A stretch of DNA of 64,000 bases from Levilactobacillus yonginensis (GCF_003946265.1 NZ_RHNO01000013.1:1-64000), one strand, 5' to 3'. Positions 26,333 through 34,606 are shown, counted from the stretch's first letter. Notes: generated by a model not told the origin, from the letters alone. Translations and numbers: made by a program.

Positions 26333-26649
26333 ATGGCATGAATCCCATTGAAAATGGTCCATCACCGACGATTTATCTATGCGGCCAGTGATTGGAATTT
26401 TCAATCGTCCATGAATTTGAAAAATATAACGAATTCAACATGAAAATATTTAAGTCATAATTGTGGTGGTACAACCGGGCGAGGTACAACCGTTTCAGTC
26501 AAAGCTGCAACCGAGAATCGCCATCAGCCGGGGTTACCAGCGTCTCACTAACCCTGACCTATCAAGGATTACCAGCCATCTAAACGAGCAGTGAAGTAGT
26601 GGTTAAAATTCTATTTGTGCGTTTTTGAGCAAAAGTTAACGCTTTTCTA
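26333..26649. other. Intergenic region, no gene seen
   Basis: About 300 nt. It contains repeated GTACAACCG/GCAACCG and GTTACCAGC words (26465-26575), possibly a decayed coding remnant. No frame has a ribosome site. Confidence 0.4.
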
Positions 26650-26678
26650 TTGCAAACGCTTCCAGCACGTGATACTAT
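26650..26678 (+). promoter_or_regulatory. Promoter overlapped by a cre (CcpA) site
   Basis: TTGCAA (26650-26655) and TACTAT (26673-26678), spacing 17. The cre word TGCAAACGCTTCCA (26651-26664) fits the consensus TGNAANCGNWNNCA at every fixed position and lies across the -35. Repression by CcpA when a preferred sugar is present is expected. Confidence 0.6.
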
Positions 26679-26684
26679 ATGTTT

Positions 26685-27276
26685 GTGGAAAGGAACAAAG
26701 AGTTGTGATAGCAACACCAGTTAATCTAAAGAGTCATTGTTTTCAATAGAAACTGATTTCCGTTATTTGCGCAAATCAGGTTTTACAGAAACTCCGAGAT
26801 ACTGAATGATATTTAACAACTCCGATAAACCTTCTAACGAACTCTAGCGGTTCCAAACAAAAGGATTTGGGTCATGTATCATGGTTCACGAATATGGTTC
26901 ACGAAAAACTGAATAAAGGTTTAACTTAGTGCTTGTTGTAAGCGTAAGTGTTTAAAGACTTGTAAACAGTTCCAGATTCAAGCTAGAGCTCGGATGTCAC
27001 TGCGGCGAGGTTCACAAGGATTTCAAGAAGAATCGTTAATAGCGAGTCTTGGTAAAGTGATGAAGGAATTAAGTTCCAAGTAAAACTGAAAACGGCAGCC
27101 AGAAGATAAATAGTGAAAGAGTTAAAAGGGCTGTGTCTGCTCAGTGGAAACGACAGTTATGAGGCGATTAAGAATTAAAAAGTTTACGCAACGGAAATTT
27201 AGTAACAATCACAACCTCCTTTCCATGAGTTAGCGGACTTCAAGTTATTCTCTAAATAAACTTGAAGCCCGTTTTT
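26685..27276 (+). ncRNA. Candidate long non-coding RNA (about 590 nt)
   Basis: Transcription from the cre-overlapped promoter would run to a strong terminator (arms 27234-27246 and 27259-27271, then TTTTT). No reading frame longer than about 25 codons with a ribosome site occurs in this span on the plus strand. Visible structure: a CTGATTT/AAATCAG stem (26753-26779), a tandem ATGGTTCACGAA repeat (26881-26903) and a single-stranded-looking CCTCCTTTCC (27215-27224) just before the terminator, complementary to strong ribosome sites. A decayed gene cannot be excluded. Confidence 0.45.
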
Positions 27277-27639
27277 GATTTCTAAGGGACTTGTCGTTCG
27301 GGTCAACCAGAGATTTACAGTTTTAGACGATGGTCTCGGTATAAATAGTTTAATGGGAAATCCCGTAGACTAGCCGGGCTATCAGCTCCTTTTTGATCTT
27401 TGAAAACTAGGGTAATTGTTAAAGGTAAATCCTTTTAGCAAATTAAGGACGTCGTTCGGAATGCTCCTGAATAGACGGCTTCCCGTAACTGATTCATCGC
27501 CTAAATGTTCGGAAATAGCTAATAAATAGTTTTCCGCAATCGACCATTTACAGGCCGGTTCGGAAAAGGTATATTATTACTAGACCGAAAAAATTTGTTA
27601 AAGAATTTTATGGAACGTTGACCTAAGGAGTGAGAAGTA
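27277..27639. other. Intergenic region with promoter of the PPM-like gene
   Basis: No supported gene. TTTACA (about 27549) and TATTAT (about 27573) precede TAAGGAGTGAG and the GTG at 27640. A short hairpin GTAAATCCTT...AAGGACG lies near 27423-27452. Confidence 0.4.
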
Positions 27640-28464
27640 GTGGCCTTTCATCGCATTTTTGTGATTGATTTTGCTGGATTGGGTCTGGGCGAAGCACCGG
27701 ATGCTAACCGCTTTCAATCTGTGGGCGCCGATACGTTGGGTCACGTGGCGGTTAGTTGGCCCGATAAACTAAATCTTCCAACATTACAGCAGTTGGGGCT
27801 TGGTAATATTCGTGTTGACCATCCCGTCCCCGGAGTTCCTCCGGTAGATCAGCCCGCCGGTTTCTTTGGCCGCTTGCACGTGCAGGCGGAAGGTAACCGG
27901 CGCGCCACGGGATTACGTGAGATGTGGGATTTCACTGGGCGCGAGCGCACGGAAAGTGTGTTTGACACGTTACCCACGGCTGGTTATGACGTCAGTCTCG
28001 CCGGACCGTTTCTCAGTTATCTCCAGACCCAGGACCTGGCACAACGGTATCAACTTGGCAGTAATCAGGATGCCTTCCGCATTCTCTACGACCGGTTGTA
28101 TCAGCCGGCTTCAGGATTGACCTACGTAGTCCTACCAGATTTCCGGTTCGCCGGTTCCCAGCAAGATCCCCATGCGTTTGGGGAATCCCTGGAAAGCGCC
28201 GACCGGTATCTCACTCAGGTCAAGCATGACATGGGGGCCAACGATTTATTGATCGTCACCGCCACCCATGCTGACGATCCGACCATGGCAGTCACGCCGA
28301 CTCGTGAGTATTTACCACTACTGGCGTACTCACCGTCCCGACCAAGCGCACACGCGTTGGGCATTCGCCGGACGTTAGCCGACGTGGGGGCCACGGTCCT
28401 CGAGAACTTCGGTTTAGCAGCCTACGCTGCCGGACATAGCTTTTTAAATGAAATTACGCAATAA
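27640..28464 (+). CDS. Phosphopentomutase-like protein, probably altered catalysis
   Basis: 274-residue relative of DeoB (usual length about 390). The alkaline-phosphatase-superfamily outline is kept: IFVIDFAGLGLGEAPDANRFQSVGADTLGH at 6-35, NRRATGLREMWDFTG at 86-100 (where DeoB has the Thr-TGHWE nucleophile loop), and LLIVTATHADDPT (203-215) with PTREYLPLLAY (220-230). Two metal ligands seem lost: DHGND reads THADD (Asp to Thr209) and the His of HTREYVP is Pro220. Large parts of the DeoB cap domain are missing. It starts with GTG after TAAGGAG. Its neighbours are purine/nucleoside transport and hydrolysis genes, so a role in nucleoside metabolism is likely, but ordinary mutase activity is doubtful. 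Confidence 0.75.
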   Translation: MAFHRIFVIDFAGLGLGEAPDANRFQSVGADTLGHVAVSWPDKLNLPTLQQLGLGNIRVDHPVPGVPPVDQPAGFFGRLHVQAEGNRRATGLREMWDFTGRERTESVFDTLPTAGYDVSLAGPFLSYLQTQDLAQRYQLGSNQDAFRILYDRLYQPASGLTYVVLPDFRFAGSQQDPHAFGESLESADRYLTQVKHDMGANDLLIVTATHADDPTMAVTPTREYLPLLAYSPSRPSAHALGIRRTLADVGATVLENFGLAAYAAGHSFLNEITQ

Positions 28465-28604
28465 ATAAGTGCAGAACGAACCTTGAAAGGGGGTGAGGGA
28501 GCGTCATACCGGATAAGTTCGATTGGGTTGCAAAGGTCAGCTGATCACTAAGCTGTAATTTATCAATTATTCACCAATTTTTTCCTTGGTGGTCGCTGAG
28601 ACTC

Positions 28605-28663
28605 AACCGTTACGAACCGGCGTCGTTCGTTCGTAACAGAAGTTATGCGTTACATAATTTCTG
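28605..28663. promoter_or_regulatory. Paired dyads upstream of nupC
   Basis: Perfect inverted repeat GTTACGAA (28609-28616) / TTCGTAAC (28630-28637), followed by GAAGTTATG/CATAATTTC (about 28638-28662). They are candidates for a regulator site of the nucleoside transporter gene. Confidence 0.45.
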
Positions 28664-28739
28664 CAGCAACATCGTGTCAACTTTTGTGCGGGAACGCTCG
28701 TGCATCAAACAATAATATCGGAAAGAGGTATTTTGACCA

Positions 28740-29999
28740 ATGCTAGTCGCAGTCAATATTTTAGGGGTAATCGTTTACCTCGCTATCGCTTTCTTATTCT
28801 CTAAGAATAAGAAGAAAATTAATTGGAAATCAACTGCCATTGTTTTAGTACTTAACTTGATCTTAGCCTGGTTCTTCACCAGTTTCTCAATCGGGCAAGA
28901 CATTGTTAAGGGTGCCGCAGATGGTTTCAACTGGTTAGTGCAAGTTGCCTACCAAGGGATTGTCTTCGCCTTACCTAACTGGGTAACGCCACAATTCGGT
29001 GGGACTGCTAAGTCCATGAACTTCATTACCAGTTCATTGCTGCCAATCTTATTGGTTGTTCCAATGTTTGATATCCTGACTTACATCGGGATCTTACCTT
29101 GGATCATCAAGTGGGTTGGTCGTGGCCTTTCCTTCATTACTGGTCAACCTAAGTTCGAATCATTCTTCTCTGTTGAAATGATGTTCTTAGGTAACACTGA
29201 AGCCTTAGCCGTTTCTCAATTACAATTGAAGAGCATGCGTAAAGAACGTAACTTGACGCTTGCTATGATGTCCATGTCATGTATCACTGCCTCCATTCTG
29301 GGTGCATATACCCAAATGGTTCCTGGGCAATTCGTTTTGACGGCCGTTCCAATTAACATCTTGAATGCCATCATCGTGACGAACATGTTAAACCCTGTTG
29401 AAGTGGCCCCAGAAGAAGACACCATCGCCAAAATTGGTGGGTCTAACTCCGCTGCTGCTGAAGAAGGCGCCGTTGAAGATGACGGGAAGCGCGAACCATT
29501 CTTCTCATTCTTGGGTGACTCCATCTTGGGTGCTGGTCGTCTGATCTTGATCATCGCCGCCAACGTTATCGCCTTCGTTGCTTTAGCTGCTTTGATCGAC
29601 AAGTTGCTTGGCTTGGTATACCCATGGTTATCCCTGGAACACATCTTAGGGATCATCATGTTCCCATTTGCATGGTTAATGGGTCTGAACGTACACGATG
29701 CGTTCGGCTTCGCACAGTACATGGGTACTAAGTTGGTTACGAACGAATTCGTTGTCATGGGTAAGATTTCTTCAACCATCAACACGAATGCTTTCTCACC
29801 TCACTACCGGGCAATCCTGACTGTCTTCTTGACTTCATTCGCTAACTTCTCAACTACTGGGATGATTATCGGTTGTTTCAAGGGGATCGTTGACCGTGAA
29901 AACAACGAACTTATTTCTAAGAACGTTGGTTACATGCTCCTTTCCGGGATTCTGGTTTCCTTGCTATCAGCCGGAATTGTAGGACTGTTTGTTTGGTAA
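28740..29999 (+). CDS. nupC: NupC-family concentrative nucleoside transporter
   Basis: 419-residue CNT-family proton/nucleoside symporter of the cytoplasmic membrane. It has about ten hydrophobic segments and the family motifs GNTEALAVSQLQ and SFANFSTTGMIIGCFKGIV. A charged, Glu-rich insertion at about 222-250 (EVAPEEDTIAKIGGSNSAAAEE) lies between helices. AAAGAGG precedes the ATG. Codon use shows high expression. It stands in a salvage cluster with a PPM-like protein, a purine permease and a nucleoside hydrolase, so it probably imports (purine or pyrimidine) nucleosides for carbon and base salvage. Confidence 0.9.
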   Translation: MLVAVNILGVIVYLAIAFLFSKNKKKINWKSTAIVLVLNLILAWFFTSFSIGQDIVKGAADGFNWLVQVAYQGIVFALPNWVTPQFGGTAKSMNFITSSLLPILLVVPMFDILTYIGILPWIIKWVGRGLSFITGQPKFESFFSVEMMFLGNTEALAVSQLQLKSMRKERNLTLAMMSMSCITASILGAYTQMVPGQFVLTAVPINILNAIIVTNMLNPVEVAPEEDTIAKIGGSNSAAAEEGAVEDDGKREPFFSFLGDSILGAGRLILIIAANVIAFVALAALIDKLLGLVYPWLSLEHILGIIMFPFAWLMGLNVHDAFGFAQYMGTKLVTNEFVVMGKISSTINTNAFSPHYRAILTVFLTSFANFSTTGMIIGCFKGIVDRENNELISKNVGYMLLSGILVSLLSAGIVGLFVW

Positions 30000-30034
30000 A
30001 ATTAAACGCTCACTCATGCGAGTAGGCTAAAAAT

Positions 30035-30072
30035 TGGATGGCCCAGGGGCACTAGCTTCCTGGGCCATCTGT
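30035..30072 (+). terminator. Terminator-like hairpin after nupC
   Basis: GATGGCCCAGG-GGCACTAGCTT-CCTGGGCCATC. It is strong but lacks a T-run, so efficiency is uncertain. Confidence 0.55.
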
Positions 30073-30117
30073 GTCACTAGGACCTTGGTTTTAGTGGCAA
30101 AATGGCGCGAGGGGTGC

Positions 30118-30262
30118 CGCTCACTGCGGGCCTTGCGGGGCTGGAACGGTGTGCGCGCGTTTGGGAGCCAAAGTGCGGTCTCCCAAGCCGGCGCTGTCTA
30201 ACCGACGAAAAGCTCGTCGCTAAGACAGTTCCACGCCTGAGCCCCCGGCCCTCCGTTCGCTG
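30118..30262 (+). repeat. Structured intergenic repeat, copy 3 (type II)
   Basis: Type II copy with GGAACG...CGTTCC-like internal pairing (CTGGAACGG, CAGTTCCACGCCTGAG), a TTGGGAG/CTCCCAA hairpin with loop CCAAAGTGCGGT, and a CTGTCTTAGC...GCTAAGACAG arm carrying a variable CGACGA/TCGTCG tip. The outer stem is GC-rich but imperfect. Confidence 0.75.
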
Positions 30263-30461
30263 GATAGTGGTTGTTAAAACCATGGTTCTGGTGAATGGAG
30301 GGTAGGGACAATAAGCAATTTGTCCTGGTTTTCAGCGACAACGTTGTGAACTCGCTAGCTCACAACAAATAGTGGCCAACTAACATTCAGGCTGAGTTAC
30401 TGCCGGTTCATGGGCTTAGTTGTGGGTCGCTCACGTGGTTGTGGTGACGCACCAATCGTGA

Positions 30462-30631
30462 GCCGGAGGATGGCAGGGACCGCGCAGTGTCGATGTTCTT
30501 AGCGGTTTACCGCTTAGAACATGGGCCGACCTTGGAAACTCGCGAACTGGGCGAGGTTTCAAGGCGCCTGGGAGACCGCCCTTGGGCTCCCAGGTTTGCC
30601 CCACAGCGCGGTCCCTGCCAGCCGCAGGCGG
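30462..30631 (-). repeat. Structured intergenic repeat, copy 4 (type I)
   Basis: Outer stem TGGCAGGGACCGCGC with GCGCGGTCCCTGCCA (from 30471, to 30620). The internal arms are ATGTTCTTAGCGG/CCGCTTAGAACAT, CTTGGAAACTCGC/GCGAGGTTTCAAG and CCTGGGAG/CTCCCAGG with the conserved loop. It faces the copy at 30118-30262 in inverted orientation. Confidence 0.88.
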
Positions 30632-30695
30632 GCATCGCAGTTTCAGCCCCACCCCAACCAACAAGTGACCACCCAACAACTAAGCCCATAACCTT

Positions 30696-30724
30696 TTGGC
30701 AGTAACGAAGGACCATGTTAAAAT
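30696..30724 (+). promoter_or_regulatory. azgA-type permease promoter
   Basis: TTGGCA (30696-30701) and TAAAAT (30719-30724), spacing 17, set a transcript start near 30731. Confidence 0.65.
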
Positions 30725-30730
30725 ATAAGG

Positions 30731-30872
30731 CGGTTGGCAATTGCCAGCCGTACGGGTGTCCGACCTTTCCTCAGCGGGAAAGTGAAACCCAGCCGGAAGT
30801 TTGAGACCCTCCGGTTGCAATGCCCGTGAAGTTTGTGCGTCACAGCTGGCGCACCGAAAGATAGGGATTTTT
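30731..30872 (+). promoter_or_regulatory. Structured leader, candidate riboswitch
   Basis: A leader of about 140 nt folds into a GGTTGGC/GCCAGCC hairpin (30732-30749) and a three-way junction closed by ACGGG/CCCGT (30752-30756 with 30823-30827). The junction arms are CTTTCC/GGAAAG (30765-30782) and CCGGA/TCCGG (30793-30814). A last hairpin GTGCG/CGCAC (30835-30854) ends directly before the AGGGA ribosome site. Purine-riboswitch core sequences are absent. Its position ahead of a purine permease makes ligand-controlled translation plausible. Confidence 0.45.
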
Positions 30873-32186
30873 ATGGATAAGCAACAGACGCAGGTGGAAC
30901 GCGCCAACAACATGACGCTACGCGAAGCACTGCGACATAAGGATGTCGTTCGAAACGAGATAATCGCCGGGGTGACGGGGTTCTTCGCCATCTCCTACAT
31001 TATTATCGTGAACCCGTTGATCCTAAAGGACGCGGGGATTCCCACGGACTTGAGCGTCTTCGCCACCATTTTCTCGTCAGTCATTGGGTGTTTGATGATG
31101 GCCTTTTGGGCCAACGCACCGGTGATCTTGACGCCAGGGATGGGGGTCAACGCCTTCTTTACCTACACCATCGTGGTGAACATGGGCCTGAGTTGGCAAG
31201 AAGCACTGGGTATCGCGGCGGTCGCCAGTTTTATTTACATGTTGATTGCCTTCACCAAAGTTTCGACCATTCTCTCGGAGGCGATTCCAGAATCGCTGAA
31301 GAGTGGGATTACCGCGGGGATCGGGCTCTTCCTGGTTGAAATCGGCCTGGAAAAAGCGGGCCTGATTGTCGCCGGTAAAACCTCACTGGTCGTGCTGGGT
31401 GATTTGACCAAACCAACGCCGTTATTGGCACTGTTTGGCCTGGTACTCAGCTTGATTCTCTACATCCGCAAGATTAAAGGCAACTTCTTCATCGGCATTA
31501 TTGCCACGAGTTTGCTGGCGTTCTTCCTGGGTGTGAAGGATAGTGACACCCCCACCGTTGATTTAGCACGGTTGGGTCAATACCACGAAATCGTCTTCAA
31601 GAATGACTTCTCTCACTGGTTGAGCACGCCGTTCATCTTAGCGGCCTTCTCAATGACCATGATTTTGGTCTTCGAGTCGATGGGCCTGTTACAAGGCCTG
31701 TTGCCAAACCACAAGAAGTTCAAGAAGACCTTCGAGGGGAGTGCGGTCACCACGTTCCTGTCTGGATTCTTAGGAACCAGCCCGACCGTTGCCGCTGCCG
31801 AAAGTGCCTCCGGAATTGAGAGTGGGGGTCGGACCGGGATCATGGCCTTAGTGGCCGCAGTCCTGTTTGCCCTCTCCCTGATTTTCGTGCCGCTGTTGGC
31901 CTACGTGCCTTCAGCTGCCATTGCACCGGTGATCATCATCACTGGGGCCATTATGATGGCGGCCATCGGCAACATTGACATGAAGGACTTCTCCGAGTGG
32001 TTCCCAGCCTTTCTGATCATCGTGTTAATTTCGTTCACCAATAGTATTGCCACCGGGTTGGCTTTCGGTTTCGTTTGCTACCCCATCATGAAAGTGGCGT
32101 TGGGCAAGGCCAAAGAATTGACCTGGCCAGTTTATCTGCTTGGTGTGTTATTCCTGTGTGACTTGGTCTTCAGTGCCATGTTATAG
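30873..32186 (+). CDS. NCS2/AzgA-family purine permease
   Basis: 437-residue membrane permease of the AzgA-like (hypoxanthine/guanine/adenine) branch. Start at 30873 (MDKQQTQVERANNMTL). It has about 12 to 14 membrane segments. Family-typical stretches include EIIAGVTGFFAISYIIIVNPLILKDAG, NAPVILTPGMGVNAFFTYTI, GITAGIGLFLVEIGLEKAG, LVFESMGLLQGL and FLGTSPTVAAAESASGIESGGRTG. The last carries the NCS2 signature. Import of purine bases with protons is the known role. The following nucleoside hydrolase would make bases from nucleosides. Confidence 0.9.
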   Translation: MDKQQTQVERANNMTLREALRHKDVVRNEIIAGVTGFFAISYIIIVNPLILKDAGIPTDLSVFATIFSSVIGCLMMAFWANAPVILTPGMGVNAFFTYTIVVNMGLSWQEALGIAAVASFIYMLIAFTKVSTILSEAIPESLKSGITAGIGLFLVEIGLEKAGLIVAGKTSLVVLGDLTKPTPLLALFGLVLSLILYIRKIKGNFFIGIIATSLLAFFLGVKDSDTPTVDLARLGQYHEIVFKNDFSHWLSTPFILAAFSMTMILVFESMGLLQGLLPNHKKFKKTFEGSAVTTFLSGFLGTSPTVAAAESASGIESGGRTGIMALVAAVLFALSLIFVPLLAYVPSAAIAPVIIITGAIMMAAIGNIDMKDFSEWFPAFLIIVLISFTNSIATGLAFGFVCYPIMKVALGKAKELTWPVYLLGVLFLCDLVFSAML

Positions 32187-32204
32187 CGGGAATTAACCGC
32201 CAGC

Positions 32205-32233
32205 CTAAAACGTAAGCGTTTCCGCTTTATAAA
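32205..32233 (+). promoter_or_regulatory. cre-like site and promoter before nucleoside hydrolase
   Basis: CGTAAGCGTTTCCG (32211-32224) matches the cre consensus except at both ends. A TATAAA -10 (32228-32233) follows directly. Carbon-catabolite control is suggested. Confidence 0.45.
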
Positions 32234-32267
32234 ATTACAACTAATTTCATTGGGAGGATATTTTATT

Positions 32268-33182
32268 ATGACTATCAAAATTATTATGGATACAGACCCA
32301 GGTATTGACGATGCAGCTGCTTTGACCATGGCTATCAACGACCCTAAGATTGACTTAAATTTGATCACCACGGTTGCTGGTAACGTTACGGTCGACAAGA
32401 CCACCATCAACGCCTTGAAGATCGTTCGGTTCTTCAACCAAGACATCCCAGTTGCCGGTGGTGCTGAACAACCATTGTTCAAGGACTTTGAAGACGCTGC
32501 TCGGATTCACGGTGCTTCCGGGATGCCTGGCTACGAATTCCCAACTGATTTGCCAACACCATTACACAAGACGGCCGTTGAAGCTTTGCATGACGAAATC
32601 ATGGCTAGCCCAGATCCAATCACGTTGGTTCCAACCGGTTCATACACCAACATCGCCTTGCTCTTCTCCGAATACCCAGAAGTTAAGAGCCACATCGAAC
32701 GGATCGTTGCCATGGGTGGTTCATTAGGCATGGGGAACATGACGAGTGCTGCTGAATTCAACGTCTTCACCGACCCAGATGCTGCCGCTATCGTTTACAA
32801 GTCTGGTGTGCCAATCGTGATGGTTGGTTTGGACATCACCATGAAGGCTTTGCTGACCCACGAAAGCATCGAAGAATTGCCTAAGATCAGTGAGACTGGG
32901 AAGATGTTGCACGACATCATCGTTAACGATGGTGACAACAGTGATGCTGGGATCGCCATGCATGACGTGAACACCATCTTCTACCTGTTGCACCCAGAAG
33001 CCATCACGACCAAAGATATGTGGATCGATATTGTGACCGATGGCCCATCTATTGGTGAAACGGTCGGCGATATTCGTGGGGCTTACCACGATGGCAAGAC
33101 CAACGCGAAGGTTTCTGTCGACATCGACGACGCAGCCTTCAACAAGTGGTTCCTTGAAGAAGTTCGGGCCATTAAGAACTAG
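32268..33182 (+). CDS. Inosine/uridine-preferring nucleoside hydrolase
   Basis: 304-residue Ca2+-dependent ribohydrolase that splits nucleosides into base and ribose. The start at 32268 follows TGGGAGGATATTTTATT. Motifs in order: metal-binding IIMDTDPGIDDAAAL (5-19), VAGNVTVDKT, PVAGGAEQPL, LVPTGSYTNIALL, VAMGGSLGMGN, AEFNVFTDPDAA and MHDVNTIFYLL (catalytic Asp/His region). The length fits the RihA/RihB/IunH family. Purine versus pyrimidine preference cannot be read safely. Codon use shows high expression. It works with NupC and the purine permease. Confidence 0.92.
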   Translation: MTIKIIMDTDPGIDDAAALTMAINDPKIDLNLITTVAGNVTVDKTTINALKIVRFFNQDIPVAGGAEQPLFKDFEDAARIHGASGMPGYEFPTDLPTPLHKTAVEALHDEIMASPDPITLVPTGSYTNIALLFSEYPEVKSHIERIVAMGGSLGMGNMTSAAEFNVFTDPDAAAIVYKSGVPIVMVGLDITMKALLTHESIEELPKISETGKMLHDIIVNDGDNSDAGIAMHDVNTIFYLLHPEAITTKDMWIDIVTDGPSIGETVGDIRGAYHDGKTNAKVSVDIDDAAFNKWFLEEVRAIKN

Positions 33183-33228
33183 CTTCGTAAAGTGAATAAG
33201 CTAAACGTCGTTTGAAATAACGACGATA

Positions 33229-33267
33229 AAGGTAGTGTCAGACTGCGGTCTGGCACTGCCTTTTTTG
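33229..33267 (+). terminator. Terminator after nucleoside hydrolase
   Basis: GGTAGTGTCAGAC-TGC-GGTCTGGCACTGCC followed by TTTTTT. Confidence 0.92.
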
Positions 33268-33364
33268 ATGAAAAAAACTTTACAGAAACGGGTGGTCTTT
33301 CCATACAGAATCGTTACATGAGCTTGGTATGATGGGGTCAAAATTAGGGGAAGAGGATGATCCC

Positions 33365-33457
33365 ATGTCAGCCACGAATACGGATACGTTGGTCTTGTTG
33401 ATTTTAACCTGGCTCCCCATGCTATGGTTCGTGCGGAAGCCGAAGAACCGCTACTAA
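33365..33457 (+). CDS. Small single-pass membrane protein (30 aa)
   Basis: 30-codon ORF, too short for usual gene callers. Sequence features: an MSATNTDTL start, the hydrophobic stretch VLLILTWLPMLWFV and a basic tail RKPKNRY. The orientation is N-out or N-in, not decidable. GGGGAAGAGG lies 7-10 nt before the ATG, and a terminator follows at 33471. The positive-inside tail suggests a bona fide membrane peptide. Function unknown. Confidence 0.5.
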   Translation: MSATNTDTLVLLILTWLPMLWFVRKPKNRY

Positions 33458-33469
33458 TTGAAAATAAAG

Positions 33470-33507
33470 CTGGGCCCTCAGAGTTGTTTCTGGGGGCCTT
33501 GATTAGT
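33470..33507 (+). terminator. Terminator after the 30-aa ORF
   Basis: GGGCCCTCAGAG-TTGTT-TCTGGGGGCC followed by TTGATT. Confidence 0.65.
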
Positions 33508-33733
33508 TATGTGATGAAAAGAAATTGAATCGCTAATTTTGGCCGAGTAGAATCGGGTGGCTCGGTAAGTTTGCTCAGTTTTTGCGGAAAATTTACAAGA
33601 TGTTGACAGAGACCACATCAATTATTTACAAGAATCCGCTATGCTAGGGAGTAACTTAGTGATAGTCGGGGTTCTGCTGTCGCCGGGTGCTGTCCCGGTG
33701 GCCGCAAGTTTATTTGATGGGGGCAACGGGGGC

Positions 33734-34606
33734 ATGAATAAATTCACAATCGTTCACATATCTGATCCACAGTTAACCACGGCGGAACCGCAGTACCACC
33801 AGCAGCTCCCGCCAACGGCCAAACTACAACGCATCTTTGACGATGTTTTAGCGCACGACCTCCGACCAGACTTAGTGGTGGTGGGGGGCGACCTGCTTCA
33901 GGAGGGGACTTCACAGGATTATGCGTGGCTCCGGCAGTACCTGGCCCAACAGGCGAAGCGTCTAGGAGCGCCGGTCAACGTTATCTTAGGGGATGGCGAC
34001 GACCGGGAAGCCTTCAACACCGGCTACTTAGAACAAGCACACCAACCGTATTACGCGTATAAGCAGATGTATCAGAACATGGATTTTTACTTTCTGGATT
34101 CCAAATGGGAACCGAACAAGGAGGCCGGCTGGTTGGATCGCCAGCAACTAGACTGGTTGAATAAGAATCTCCACCTAGCACCTCGGCGGCGGGCCTTTAT
34201 TTTTCTCCACCACCCGTTGGACGCCCCGGCCTTGCACAGTATGCGCTACGCCTTACTGCAAAATAACCGCGAACTGCTGGCCATTCTGCACGGTCACAAC
34301 ATTGGGGGTATTTTTGCCGGGCACTTGCACTTCGATGCCAGTTACCTGGTCGATCTGAATATCCCAGTAACGGCGGTGGGATCGGCGTCCACGTACATTG
34401 ACTGTCAGGACCCGAACCGCCACGAGGTCCACGACGGCTGTAGCTACAACGTCATTACGATTCAACGGGGAATGGCGAGTGTGACCCACCAACCACTATA
34501 TTTGGGTCAGACCATCATCGACACCATCGACGTCAACAGCACGGGCTTCGTCAAGCACCGCCCCAGGCTAACCCTCTCAAAGAGAGCAGCTGGACCATCG
34601 ATGTAG
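33734..34606 (+). CDS. Calcineurin-like metallophosphoesterase (CpdA-like)
   Basis: 290-residue two-metal phosphoesterase. Motifs: HISDPQL at 8-14 (D-x-H block reads HISD), VVVGGDLLQEG (GGDL in place of GDL), LGDGDDREAF (in the place of GNHD, with the Asn/His changed to Asp), FLHHPLD, and GHLHFD near the end. The usual GNHE/D motif reads GDGDD, so one metal ligand may differ. The start at 33734 was preferred because the long in-frame extension to 33641 has no ribosome site. Related enzymes hydrolyse cyclic nucleotides or phosphodiesters. Substrate unknown. Confidence 0.75.
   Translation: MNKFTIVHISDPQLTTAEPQYHQQLPPTAKLQRIFDDVLAHDLRPDLVVVGGDLLQEGTSQDYAWLRQYLAQQAKRLGAPVNVILGDGDDREAFNTGYLEQAHQPYYAYKQMYQNMDFYFLDSKWEPNKEAGWLDRQQLDWLNKNLHLAPRRRAFIFLHHPLDAPALHSMRYALLQNNRELLAILHGHNIGGIFAGHLHFDASYLVDLNIPVTAVGSASTYIDCQDPNRHEVHDGCSYNVITIQRGMASVTHQPLYLGQTIIDTIDVNSTGFVKHRPRLTLSKRAAGPSM

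Noticed and set aside
26465-26590. 42-codon GTG frame with repeated PGEVQP-like words
   Set aside because: No ribosome site and no homology I recognise; kept only as possible decayed sequence.
30102-30305. Open frames through the structured repeats (also at 40491-40682, 44434-44676, 46285-46551 and 61488-61784)
   Set aside because: They coincide with GC-rich hairpins, lack ribosome sites and have no protein-like composition.
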